IMG/VR virus record: IMGVR_UViG_3300031673_000055 | Span: 1 to 55,324 of that record | Source: a virus | DNA: 55,324 nt | Direction: 5' to 3' (one strand) | Shown: positions 47,812 through 55,324 of the stretch, one piece after another | Layout: every line of letters starts with the position of its first letter | Position numbering within the stretch: the stretch's first letter is position 1 | Position numbers and translations under genes: made by a program | Notes under the pieces: model-generated | Seen by the model: the letters and a program-made list of their open reading frames with translations, nothing else | What the model was told of the DNA's origin: nothing | Databases searched by the model: none

Positions 47812-49289
47812 TGGTTTGTCAATCAACCGGCATAGTAAATTCTTTTGCAATTAATCCTAATGATACGGGTGCAAAATCTGCATTTAATGAAAATTATGCA
47901 GTAACTCCAATATCTTATATTGAAGGTTCAGCAACTTATAATTTAATACCTTCAAATTTTCGTACATTTACATCAAATAACGGTACTGTTACAACTGAAA
48001 ATAGGTTGTTTAAAATATCAACAAGCACAACTGAAAATGGCAGTGCATTATTAAAGTCTTTTAGGTCTTTACCTCATAGGGTGGGTAAAAGCGCAACAGG
48101 AAGGTTTAGCGGATATTTTGAAAATAATGCGGCAAATAGTGAGCAGGGTTTAGGCCTTATAACCATTGGGGAAGAAATGTCATTTGGTTATAACGGCACT
48201 ACTTTTGGTATATGGCATAGATATGATGGTATAGCAGAAGTTAGAACGATAACAATTACAATAGCAGCAACAGGAAATGAAACTTTAACATTAACTCTAA
48301 ATGGTATTGATTATTTAATCCCCTTAACAATAGGAACGATAGCGCATAATGCTTATGAAATACAATCATGGTTAAATGCTAATCAACTTATATGGGGTGC
48401 AAATCAAATAGGTTCAACTGTTATTATTAATGCGCTTTCCGATGGCGCAAAAAGTGGAGTTTATACATATAATTCTAGCGGCGATAGTGTGGGGAATATA
48501 ACGCAAAATACAATGGGCGTTACAAAAACAAGTAATTTTGTTGCACAATCCCAATGGAATGGCGAGGCTTTAATAGAGCAATTTGACCCTTCAAAAGGAA
48601 ATTTATATCAAATATCTTATCAAAATATGTGCTGGGGTGAAATAAAATATTTTATTGTAGATAGAATAAGAGGTTTTTATGTAAACGTACATACGGTTAG
48701 ATTTGTAAATACTACAACAGTATCAGGATTATCAAATCCAGCTATGAGAGTTGGAGTTTATGCTACTTCTTTAGGCAGTACAACCAATTTAAATGTTTAT
48801 GTAAATTCTTTTGAAGCTGCAATTGACGGCAATGTAAATAGAACAAGAAACCCACGTTCTATAACGGCAACTCAAGATGTTACAACAACAAATGAAACTG
48901 CATTATTAACTCTTAGAAATAGAAAAACTTATAATTATTTAACAAATCAAATCGAAATTGAGCCATTGTTTATAAATATAGCAAATGATACAAATAGAAA
49001 TATAAGAATTAGAGTAAGAACGGCTGTAACAACTGGTATTGAGCAAAATTTTGTAAGCGCAGGTAATAATTTAGTTGCTGATATTGATAGAACTCCTATT
49101 GTTTATACAGGTGGAACGCTTATTGCGTCAACCGCTGTTGCTGCATCAGGAATATCTAACATTGATTTAAATATGCGTCAAATTACACTACCTCCCGATT
49201 TAATGATGATTATAACCGCTGAACGTACTGCTGCAATTGGGGGGAATAATAATATTGAGGCAACTTTAGATTGGTATGAGGATTTATAA
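47811..49289 (+). CDS. Large head-associated protein (492 aa)
   Basis: Beta-rich throughout. The middle has GYFENNAANSEQGLGLITIG and FGYNGTTFGIWHRYDGIAEV, with ITITIAATGNETLTLTLNGI resembling a carbohydrate-binding-like sandwich. The C-terminus repeats short Thr-rich strands and ends IEATLDWYEDL. The layout recalls large head-fibre or capsid-decoration proteins of environmental phages, but I cannot name a family. Confidence 0.55.
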   Translation: MVCQSTGIVNSFAINPNDTGAKSAFNENYAVTPISYIEGSATYNLIPSNFRTFTSNNGTVTTENRLFKISTSTTENGSALLKSFRSLPHRVGKSATGRFSGYFENNAANSEQGLGLITIGEEMSFGYNGTTFGIWHRYDGIAEVRTITITIAATGNETLTLTLNGIDYLIPLTIGTIAHNAYEIQSWLNANQLIWGANQIGSTVIINALSDGAKSGVYTYNSSGDSVGNITQNTMGVTKTSNFVAQSQWNGEALIEQFDPSKGNLYQISYQNMCWGEIKYFIVDRIRGFYVNVHTVRFVNTTTVSGLSNPAMRVGVYATSLGSTTNLNVYVNSFEAAIDGNVNRTRNPRSITATQDVTTTNETALLTLRNRKTYNYLTNQIEIEPLFINIANDTNRNIRIRVRTAVTTGIEQNFVSAGNNLVADIDRTPIVYTGGTLIASTAVAASGISNIDLNMRQITLPPDLMMIITAERTAAIGGNNNIEATLDWYEDL

Positions 49290-49319
49290 TAAATAACTAC
49301 AATAATTATATTTATCATG

Positions 49320-49344
49320 TATAATAGTTCTATAACTATAAGGA
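49320..49344 (+). promoter_or_regulatory. Putative -10 box and ribosome binding site in a 64-bp gap
   Basis: TATAAT (49320-49325) lies in the gap 49290-49353 and AAGGA (49340-49344) is 9 nt before the next ATG. No clear -35. Confidence 0.35.
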
Positions 49345-49353
49345 TTTAAAACG

Positions 49354-49704
49354 ATGGAAGCTATAAATTTAGTTGATAAAGATGTTAAAGTATTAACCGC
49401 AACTATAGCAGTTGACGGCACAACTTCAAATGCTGTTTTACTTTATGGCGCAACTGCAATAGCCATAACAACTCCTGCTGCTATGGTAGGTACTGCATTT
49501 AGTTTTTTAGGTAGTGTTGATGGTGGATTAACTTTTGTTGCTATTCGTGACTCACTTAATAATTTAATTAGTTATACGTTTACAGCAAATAGCGGTTATC
49601 CGCTTGAGCCTAGAATTTTTGCAGGTTACGACCAAATAAAAGTTGTATCAAATGATACAGAAACCAGTGCAATATCTTTCCAAATTAAACCTTTTGCAAT
49701 TTAA
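49354..49704 (+). CDS. Small decoration-like protein (116 aa)
   Basis: Beta-sandwich-like sequence (LTATIAVDGTTSNAVLLYGA; FSFLGSVDGGLTFVAIRD; YDQIKVVSNDTE) resembling small capsid or tail decoration proteins of about the same length. AAGGA 9 nt upstream. Role inferred from position. Confidence 0.6.
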   Translation: MEAINLVDKDVKVLTATIAVDGTTSNAVLLYGATAIAITTPAAMVGTAFSFLGSVDGGLTFVAIRDSLNNLISYTFTANSGYPLEPRIFAGYDQIKVVSNDTETSAISFQIKPFAI

Positions 49705-49709
49705 TTATT

Positions 49710-50951
49710 ATGGCTAAAGTATTATTCTTTAATGGCGAGCAATTAGAGTTTCCAATAGTTAATGGAAGTCAGCTATGGCAAGGCGCAACCTTCACCCGCA
49801 ACTCACTTGCTAACGCCTTTGTTGGCACAACCCTAACCCCATTTGCGGTGGACGTTCCAAGGTTTGGTGCTTTAGAGAGTGGGGATGATGCGGGGCTTGT
49901 GGTTGAGGGGAGTAGGACTAATTTATTCTTGCGAAGTGAGGAATTTGATAATGCTTCTTGGACTAAGAATGATACTACCGTAACCGCTAACCAAACAACA
50001 GCTCCTGATAACACAACCACTGCTGATAAATTAAACGATACTGCGACCACCAGCGCCCATATCTTAAGTCAAAGCGTTACAGTTACGAGTGGCACTACTT
50101 ACACTGGCTCATTCTTTTTTAAGCAAGGTGAGCATAAATGGGTGCAATTATTATTCAGCACAACAAGCTCAACTTTTGCAGGTGATGCTTGGGCTAACTT
50201 CGATATAGAAAACGGTGTAGTTGGTAATACAGGAACGGACGCTGTTACCCCAACGATAACCGATGCAGGAAATGGCTGGTATAGATGTAGTATATCAAGG
50301 GCTGCTATAGCGTCGGCATCATCGGGCGTGGCAATACCTGCGTTAACTGGTAATGTAAATACCTCCGTAAGGGCTAGGTCATATCTCGGCACTGGAGAGG
50401 GTGTTTTTATATGGGGTGGACAATTTGAGGTTGGCAGTTTCGCCTCCTCCTACATACCAACCACAAGCGCAGCCGTAACCCGCGCCGCCTCCGTTCCGCT
50501 TATTGAGGATGTTAATACTAAGCCGTGGTTTAATGCAAGTGAGTTTACTGTTATTGCGGAATTTGAAGTGCCTCAATTTGTAACCAGCCAAAGGATACTA
50601 GCTTTCGGTACTGCTGGTAGTTTATTAAATAGGATAGAAATATTAACAACTGGAACATCCGCAAGGTTATTTGTTGAAGGTGGGAGTGGTGCTGTTGCCG
50701 ATTTTACGGCCGCTGGGCTAGTGGCAGGTGCATCAAATAAGATAGCATTGCGTTGTAAATTGGATGACTACGCTATGTCTGTAAACGGCGGGGCAGTTGG
50801 AACAGATACGTCAGCTATAGTACCGCCTGTTACCGCCTTATTCCTTGGAATGAGTACTGTTAGCGGTAATCATTTAAACGGCGTTATAAAGTCACTTACA
50901 TTAATTCCAAGGGGACTTACCAACGCACAACTACAGGCATTATCATCATGA
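49710..50951 (+). CDS. Virion protein with CBM-like and ConA-like lectin domains (413 aa)
   Basis: Opening region has RFGALESGDDAGLVVEGSRT then NLFLRSEEFDNASWTKND, a pattern shared by many phage carbohydrate-binding head or tail proteins. Residues about 75-260 form a CBM-like sandwich (QSVTVTSGTTYTGSFFFKQG). Residues about 270-413 form a ConA/LamG-like domain (FTVIAEFEVPQFVTSQRILA; LNGVIKSLTLIPRGLTNAQL). Base composition is clearly less AT-rich than in neighbouring genes, suggesting recent acquisition. Located in the head block. Confidence 0.72.
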   Translation: MAKVLFFNGEQLEFPIVNGSQLWQGATFTRNSLANAFVGTTLTPFAVDVPRFGALESGDDAGLVVEGSRTNLFLRSEEFDNASWTKNDTTVTANQTTAPDNTTTADKLNDTATTSAHILSQSVTVTSGTTYTGSFFFKQGEHKWVQLLFSTTSSTFAGDAWANFDIENGVVGNTGTDAVTPTITDAGNGWYRCSISRAAIASASSGVAIPALTGNVNTSVRARSYLGTGEGVFIWGGQFEVGSFASSYIPTTSAAVTRAASVPLIEDVNTKPWFNASEFTVIAEFEVPQFVTSQRILAFGTAGSLLNRIEILTTGTSARLFVEGGSGAVADFTAAGLVAGASNKIALRCKLDDYAMSVNGGAVGTDTSAIVPPVTALFLGMSTVSGNHLNGVIKSLTLIPRGLTNAQLQALSS

Positions 50952-51226
50952 TAGAAATATATTTAAAAGCAAATAGTGAGGATGAACTGATAGAAGCCCT
51001 ACCTATGTTTTATAATGAAGGCTGGCTTGATAATTATGGAAAAAGCTCGCTGCACGTTATCGGCACTATATACACCGATGGAGAATATGACGAAAATGGC
51101 GAGGTTATAACGCTTCCTGTTGCGTATGATGGCTTTCATGCGAATTTAGTTAATCGAGATAATATCGAAGTGCTAGAAAGCCTGATAATTCCTAAACCGC
51201 AAAATCCTAAATATGAGTGGGCGTAA
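50948..51226 (+). CDS. Hypothetical protein coupled to the lectin gene (92 aa)
   Basis: Alpha/beta protein (MIEIYLKANSEDELIEALPM; IYTDGEYDENGEVITLPVAY; FHANLVNRDNIEVLESLIIP). It overlaps the lectin gene by ATGA and shares its higher GC, so the two probably arrived together. Similar short proteins lie near fibre genes of other phages; it may be a chaperone or adaptor. Confidence 0.55.
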   Translation: MIEIYLKANSEDELIEALPMFYNEGWLDNYGKSSLHVIGTIYTDGEYDENGEVITLPVAYDGFHANLVNRDNIEVLESLIIPKPQNPKYEWA

Positions 51227-51885
51227 TGTTTTATAATAACAGTTACATTACAGATAGACGTAAAATAGCATATACATATAATGTTACAACTCCTGCTGCA
51301 AATTTGCCATTGACTTTAGCGGAAGTTAAAACGCATTTAAGGCTTGACCCCGATGATACAAGTGAGGATAGCTATTTAACCATTTTGATTGAAACTGCAA
51401 CCGACTTTGGGGAGCGTTATACTGGACGTGATTTTATAAATAAAACATATACAACTTTTAGAAATGATTTTTTTGAACCTTTACTTTTAAGGCGTTCAAA
51501 AGTATCAAGCATTACATCAATACAATATTTAATTAATGGTGTATTAACTACTGTTGCAAATACGGTATATGGATTAGAAGACGTTAATGATTATCCTTAT
51601 ATTTATTTAAAAGATAATCAAGAATGGCCAACTGATACTGATTGTATACCGCAATCAGTTAAAATAGTATTTGTTAGTGGTTATGGTGCTTCAAATGTTA
51701 ACATTCCAAGTGATATTAAACTTGCATTATTAAATCACATTGCTTTTTTATATGAAAATAGAGGCGATTGTAGTGGGGATTGCGGCGGTGCAATGTTGCC
51801 TGCAAATTCAAAAACCATATATGATAAAAGGCGTATTATTAATATTGGAAGTTACGAAAAACCAGCAAGTTATTACAGGTTGTAA
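51226..51885 (+). CDS. Head-tail connector, gp6-like (219 aa)
   Basis: The gp6 pattern LTLAEVKTHLRLDPDDTSED, YLTILIETATDFGERYTGRD and DIKLALLNHIAFLYENRGD is clear. The ring sits below the portal. I use the ATG at 51226 because it overlaps the previous stop (TAATG). A Cys-Gly-rich loop (CSGDCGG) near the C-terminus is unusual. Confidence 0.88.
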   Translation: MFYNNSYITDRRKIAYTYNVTTPAANLPLTLAEVKTHLRLDPDDTSEDSYLTILIETATDFGERYTGRDFINKTYTTFRNDFFEPLLLRRSKVSSITSIQYLINGVLTTVANTVYGLEDVNDYPYIYLKDNQEWPTDTDCIPQSVKIVFVSGYGASNVNIPSDIKLALLNHIAFLYENRGDCSGDCGGAMLPANSKTIYDKRRIINIGSYEKPASYYRL

Positions 51886-51887
51886 AA

Positions 51888-52277
51888 ATGCCAAAGTGCG
51901 AACAAATAAGACGTAAAAACAGGGCTGTTTGTATTGGTGATATGCGTGATAAAATTGTTATACAAGTAAGAACAATAACAAGCCCATCATCCGATGGTGT
52001 TGATTTTACCGAAGTATTTAATACTGATAAAACCGTATGGGCTATGGTTGAAACTAAAAATGGCGTAGAAATATTCGATGGAACTAATTTATTGGGTGTT
52101 GCTACTCATTATTTTTATATTCGTTATATAGAAAATCTAACAGCCGAATCATGGATAAAGTTTAAATCCAAATATTTTGACATTTTAGATATTCAAAATT
52201 TAGAAGAACGTGACGAATTTATGTTAATTAGATGTAATGAAAGAGGTGTTACATCTAAAGAAACTAATTTTGCTTAA
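51888..52277 (+). CDS. Head-tail joining/closure protein (129 aa)
   Basis: The Phage_H_T_join pattern IGDMRDKIVIQVRTITSPSS, TVWAMVETKNGVEIFDGTNL, HYFYIRYIENLTAESWIKFK and YFDILDIQNLEERDEFMLI matches the family well. The N-terminus has extra Cys residues (PKCEQIRRKNRAVC). The stop abuts the convergent - strand island. Confidence 0.88.
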   Translation: MPKCEQIRRKNRAVCIGDMRDKIVIQVRTITSPSSDGVDFTEVFNTDKTVWAMVETKNGVEIFDGTNLLGVATHYFYIRYIENLTAESWIKFKSKYFDILDIQNLEERDEFMLIRCNERGVTSKETNFA

Positions 52278-52814
52278 TCATTCAACTATAAATGAATTGT
52301 CATGTAATTGCTCTTGTAAAATTGCCAATCCCAACTCATACCCCTTTGGCTTATCGCCCATAATTTCTTCTACAATTTTCTTAGCTTTGCGTTCTAATTT
52401 TAACGTAAAATCCACACAATCTAAATCAATTTCTATTCTTTCTTTTTGTAGTTTTTCAACATCCCTAAGGGGCATAGATTTCAATAATTCGTGATATTTC
52501 CTTATAATATTACCAGAGGTTTCTATATGATTTTCCAATTTATCATCAGTTAAATTATCATCTAAAAAATCAAAATCTTTCATTACATCTAAAGTAAAAT
52601 TTTGATTATCTTGAATTTCTTCTAATTTACTTAATTTATCTTTATTATTATTTAAACGATTTTCATTTTCAACAAAAAACCATTCAAATTTTTTTTTTAA
52701 CTTTGCAAATTCTGATTCTATAAGTTTATTTTCTTTGTATATAAAATCTATTACAAATAACAATTCATCTTTAGTGCCTCTAAATCTGTATTTTTCAAAA
52801 ATATCATTTGTCAT
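52278..52814 (-). CDS. Long helical coiled-coil protein (178 aa)
   Basis: Almost entirely helical and charged (KENKLIESEFAKLKKKFEWF; NRLNNNKDKLSKLEEIQDNQ; VDFTLKLERKAKKIVEEIMG). No family recognised and no membrane segment. Last gene of the - strand island, downstream of the secreted 104-aa protein. Its first two codons are the first six bases of the window, which shows the circular join. Confidence 0.65.
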   Translation of the reverse strand: MTNDIFEKYRFRGTKDELLFVIDFIYKENKLIESEFAKLKKKFEWFFVENENRLNNNKDKLSKLEEIQDNQNFTLDVMKDFDFLDDNLTDDKLENHIETSGNIIRKYHELLKSMPLRDVEKLQKERIEIDLDCVDFTLKLERKAKKIVEEIMGDKPKGYELGLAILQEQLHDNSFIVE

Positions 52815-52834
52815 TTTTCGTTCCTTTTTTTTGC

Positions 52835-53149
52835 CTAATCAATAATATTTTCTGAATTAGTCCATAGGATAATTGATTTATTGCCTATATAAGCCCTTAC
52901 TTTTGATATACCCCATGAGTTACTTAAAACAGTTGCAGGAATATCAGGTTTTGTAACTATACACAAAGTATTACTAACTAAAAAATTAATTGCATAATCA
53001 TCTTTATCATTAATTGCATCTAGTAATTGATTGAAATAATTTTCAGATATACATGCAGGATAACCACCAACTGTTACTTTTGCTTGAGCTGATACATTTA
53101 TTCCTAAAGTTAAAGCAACGCATATTATTAATGTTTTAATTTTATTCAT
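52835..53149 (-). CDS. Small secreted protein, second copy (104 aa)
   Basis: Same gene as 27-341. Here residue 72 is Ala (GCA) instead of Val (GTA), the only coding difference between the two repeat copies. Confidence 0.7.
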   Translation of the reverse strand: MNKIKTLIICVALTLGINVSAQAKVTVGGYPACISENYFNQLLDAINDKDDYAINFLVSNTLCIVTKPDIPATVLSNSWGISKVRAYIGNKSIILWTNSENIID

Positions 53150-53172
53150 TTTTTTATTCTCCTGTTAGTTAT

Positions 53173-53418
53173 TTAATATTGAGCTTTGCAAGATTTAGAG
53201 CAGAATTTACCCCATCCTCTTTTTATATCAGCTTTTTTAGCTACAAAACCGCATTTGCAATTTTTACATTCAACTAATTTCTTATTGCTAGGTAAATTAT
53301 CGTAAAAGCCATTAGCTTTATTTTGTAAATATTGTTTTCTTTCAGCTTCATGTATTTTGTGCCTTGCGCTACAAAAATTTCTACCATCTAAAAACTCTAT
53401 ATCTTTATACCTACCCAT
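53173..53418 (-). CDS. Treble-clef/zinc-ribbon protein, second copy (81 aa)
   Basis: Identical to 365-610. Confidence 0.65.
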   Translation of the reverse strand: MGRYKDIEFLDGRNFCSARHKIHEAERKQYLQNKANGFYDNLPSNKKLVECKNCKCGFVAKKADIKRGWGKFCSKSCKAQY

Positions 53419-53651
53419 TAAATACCTAATTCATTTAAAATATTATCAATTTCTTTTTTACTAATTGGCTTTGCTTTACCAACTTTATAACCAGCTCTAC
53501 GCAATTGCAAAATTACATTATGAGCATCAAAATTAAATACCGATGCAACGCCATTCATTTTAACCGCCATTTCACGCCATGCAGTTTCACCCTCTTTAGA
53601 TTGAGCTATAAATCTTGTAAACATTTTATCTTGAGTATAAGTTAAATCCAT
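53418..53651 (-). CDS. Hypothetical protein, second copy (77 aa)
   Basis: Identical to 610-843. First gene of the island when the genome is read through the join. Confidence 0.6.
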   Translation of the reverse strand: MDLTYTQDKMFTRFIAQSKEGETAWREMAVKMNGVASVFNFDAHNVILQLRRAGYKVGKAKPISKKEIDNILNELGI

Positions 53652-53684
53652 AATCTTATTCCTTTATTTTAAATCCCTACACCC

Positions 53685-53713
53685 TTTATATAATAGAACT
53701 TATTATACGTCAA
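53685..53713 (-). promoter_or_regulatory. Early-type promoter with operator, second copy of site a
   Basis: Same element as 877-905: TTGACG, 17 bp, TATAAA with TATAATA-GAACT-TATTATA inside. Confidence 0.75.
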
Positions 53714-53731
53714 TACCTATTTTACAAATAA

Positions 53732-53759
53732 TTGCATTTTCTTGTAAATAATATATAAT
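53732..53759 (+). promoter_or_regulatory. Late-type promoter, second copy
   Basis: Same element as 924-951; ATG of the gp10-like gene lies 6 nt after the -10 box. Confidence 0.55.
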
Positions 53760-53765
53760 TATTCT

Positions 53766-54209
53766 ATGTTTAAAGTAACTCCTGACCCAAATAATAGGCA
53801 AGTTGAATTCCAATTAACCCACTTGGAAGAAATAAACGTGCGCGGAATAAGGCAGGCTTTCTACGCAATTGGTGCTATTGCTAAAAGAACAATAAATGAA
53901 AATGTTTTAAAACGCCCACGTTCGGGACAAGTTTATAAATATAAAGGCAGGCGGCATCGTGCATCGGTTGAAGGTGAAAGTTTTGCTAATAGAAGCGGTG
54001 ACGCTAGAAAAACTATTGGATTTAGTGTAAAAGGCGCGCAGGAATTAGAATTTGGTTTTAGGCAAAACGAAAAAACTATGTATACAAAAATATTAGAAGA
54101 AAAACGTAATAGGCCAACTTTACGCATTGCATCAAAAGAAACACAAGGTAAGGCTGTTACTATTATGGAAAATGAACTTAAAAAAGCGCATGATGAGGGT
54201 TATAGATAA
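53766..54209 (+). CDS. HK97 gp10-like tail completion protein, second copy (147 aa)
   Basis: Identical to 958-1401. In the circular genome it follows the head-tail joining gene, separated only by the - strand island. Confidence 0.7.
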   Translation: MFKVTPDPNNRQVEFQLTHLEEINVRGIRQAFYAIGAIAKRTINENVLKRPRSGQVYKYKGRRHRASVEGESFANRSGDARKTIGFSVKGAQELEFGFRQNEKTMYTKILEEKRNRPTLRIASKETQGKAVTIMENELKKAHDEGYR

Positions 54210-55324
54210 TGATAAAAGCATCGACTATAGCAGGGCAATTGCAAAACGCACTACCAACACAAACAAGCTTGTTTAGCAATCCTGATATTACTATAAGCAG
54301 CTTAACGCGTTCAGGAACTACTATAACCGCTGTAACCGCAACGCCGCATGGATTAGCTACTAATAATTATATAACTATTTTAAATGCCAAAACTCCAATA
54401 AGTATAAGTTCTATTACTTCAATACCTAAGCCAGGGATAAGCGCGACTGGCTCAATAGTAACCGTTACAACGGCAACGCCTCATGATTTTACGGAAGGTT
54501 TTGATTTTGTAGCTGAAATTGCAGGGGCTAATCAATCTGCATATAATGGCAGTTTTGCAATAACGGACGTTCTAAATAGGCGAACTTTTAAATATGAAAT
54601 AGATAGTCAACCAGTTACCCCTGCAACTGGTACTATCGTATTATTAAATAATGATGCAACTGGCTACAATGGCAGGCATCAAATAACAGTTACAAATAAT
54701 ACAACGTTTACCTATCAAACTACATTAACCCCTAATAGTCCAGCTCAAGGCACTCCAATTTTAAGAAGTGGTGTAAGAGTTGCAAGGGCTATCTCATGGG
54801 AACGCGCAATGGAAGCTTATACAAAACAGAATACAAGCGCGCTATGGGCTTTTGTGGTACTTGGCGATATATCAATATCAAAAAGCCGTAGGGATAGTAC
54901 GGATGCTATACAAACTTTAACTTATGGCGATGAATATCGCACAAGGCTTATATTGCCGTTCTCAGTTTATATTTACGTTCCATGCTCAAATGAAATAAGT
55001 GGCGGTGCTGCCCGTGATTTAATAGAGGATGTAAGGGTTGCACTTTATAAATCAATGTTGCGTACTAGGTTTACACCTGTATTAGAAGAAGCTGCAACTT
55101 ATGTAACTGTTGCCGCAGGTGATAGATTTATTCAATATAACAATGCGTATTACATTCATGAATTTATGTTTGAAACTGTTTGTGATATAACTATTGGTGA
55201 TACAGTTGCACCTACTGAAAATGTTGCGTTCCGTGATTTCTCATTGATATATATTGACCCTATAACAGATGATGGGGATAATATTATCATGCAAACGCTT
55301 GATGTTAGTTTAGATGATGTTCCG
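54209..55324 (+). CDS. Tail terminator-like protein, second copy, cut by the window end
   Basis: Same as 1401-2522 but lacking the last two codons because the window stops at 55324. Confidence 0.6.
   Translation, partial: MIKASTIAGQLQNALPTQTSLFSNPDITISSLTRSGTTITAVTATPHGLATNNYITILNAKTPISISSITSIPKPGISATGSIVTVTTATPHDFTEGFDFVAEIAGANQSAYNGSFAITDVLNRRTFKYEIDSQPVTPATGTIVLLNNDATGYNGRHQITVTNNTTFTYQTTLTPNSPAQGTPILRSGVRVARAISWERAMEAYTKQNTSALWAFVVLGDISISKSRRDSTDAIQTLTYGDEYRTRLILPFSVYIYVPCSNEISGGAARDLIEDVRVALYKSMLRTRFTPVLEEAATYVTVAAGDRFIQYNNAYYIHEFMFETVCDITIGDTVAPTENVAFRDFSLIYIDPITDDGDNIIMQTLDVSLDDVP

Larger units (their letters stand above)
52809..55324. repeat. Terminal direct repeat, right copy
   Basis: Matches 1-2516 at offset 52808 with one difference (52935 G versus 127 A). 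Ends at the window edge inside the tail-terminator gene. Confidence 0.95.

Noticed and set aside
1-55324. CRISPR arrays, integrase or attachment sites
   Set aside because: No regularly spaced repeats and no tyrosine or serine recombinase motifs were seen. A temperate lifestyle cannot be shown.

Overview
The window is a complete, AT-rich tailed-phage genome with a contractile, Mu-type tail (myovirus morphology) and an HK97-fold head. It is opened inside a gene and carries a terminal direct repeat: bases 1-2516 recur at 52809-55324 with one difference (127 A versus 52935 G). The unit genome is therefore about 52,808 bp, circular or circularly permuted. No integrase, transposase, tRNA gene or CRISPR array was found. 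The host is not shown directly. The GTA-type 3-TM holin, the LapG/BTLCP-type cysteine protease and the Mu/GTA-like virion genes point to an AT-rich alphaproteobacterium (inference).

Layout. Late genes lie on the + strand. They run terminase, portal, MuF, protease, capsid, a large set of capsid-decoration and lectin-like genes, head-tail connectors (38845-52277), tail completion and tail terminator (958-2522, repeated at 53766-55324), sheath, tube, frameshifted chaperone, tape measure, baseplate, fibres and lysis (6206-20639). Early genes lie mostly on the - strand between 35446 and 20636. They encode a Sak4-type ATPase with a DUF669-like ssDNA-binding partner, a Cas4/RecB-like nuclease, SF2 and SNF2 helicases, a DNA methyltransferase, a beta sliding clamp, DUF3310 and ThyX. 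A prim-pol/DUF3987 replication protein is on + at 35604-37844, followed by a 500-bp repeat-rich, AT-rich candidate origin. Three - strand islands interrupt the late region: 2519-6054 (rtcB, a secreted LapG-like protease and many tiny coupled genes), 43229-43680 (an HTH protein between two tiny membrane proteins) and 52278-53651 (a secreted protein and small proteins).

Regulation and unusual features. Nearly every early operon starts from a TTGAC-N17-TATAAA-like promoter with the same 19-bp inverted repeat, TATAATA-N5-TATTATA, embedded in it; this forms a nine-site phage-wide regulon. A ribbon-helix-helix protein (20862-21029) and an HTH protein (43371-43562) are candidate regulators. Some + strand units begin with the ATG 5-6 nt after a -10 box and no Shine-Dalgarno sequence, which suggests leaderless mRNAs. 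The two most intriguing non-coding elements are a highly structured RNA candidate on the - strand at 31979-32275 and the candidate origin at 37845-38353. Many short genes (28-58 codons) with good ribosome binding sites and coupled starts are annotated here from direct translation.
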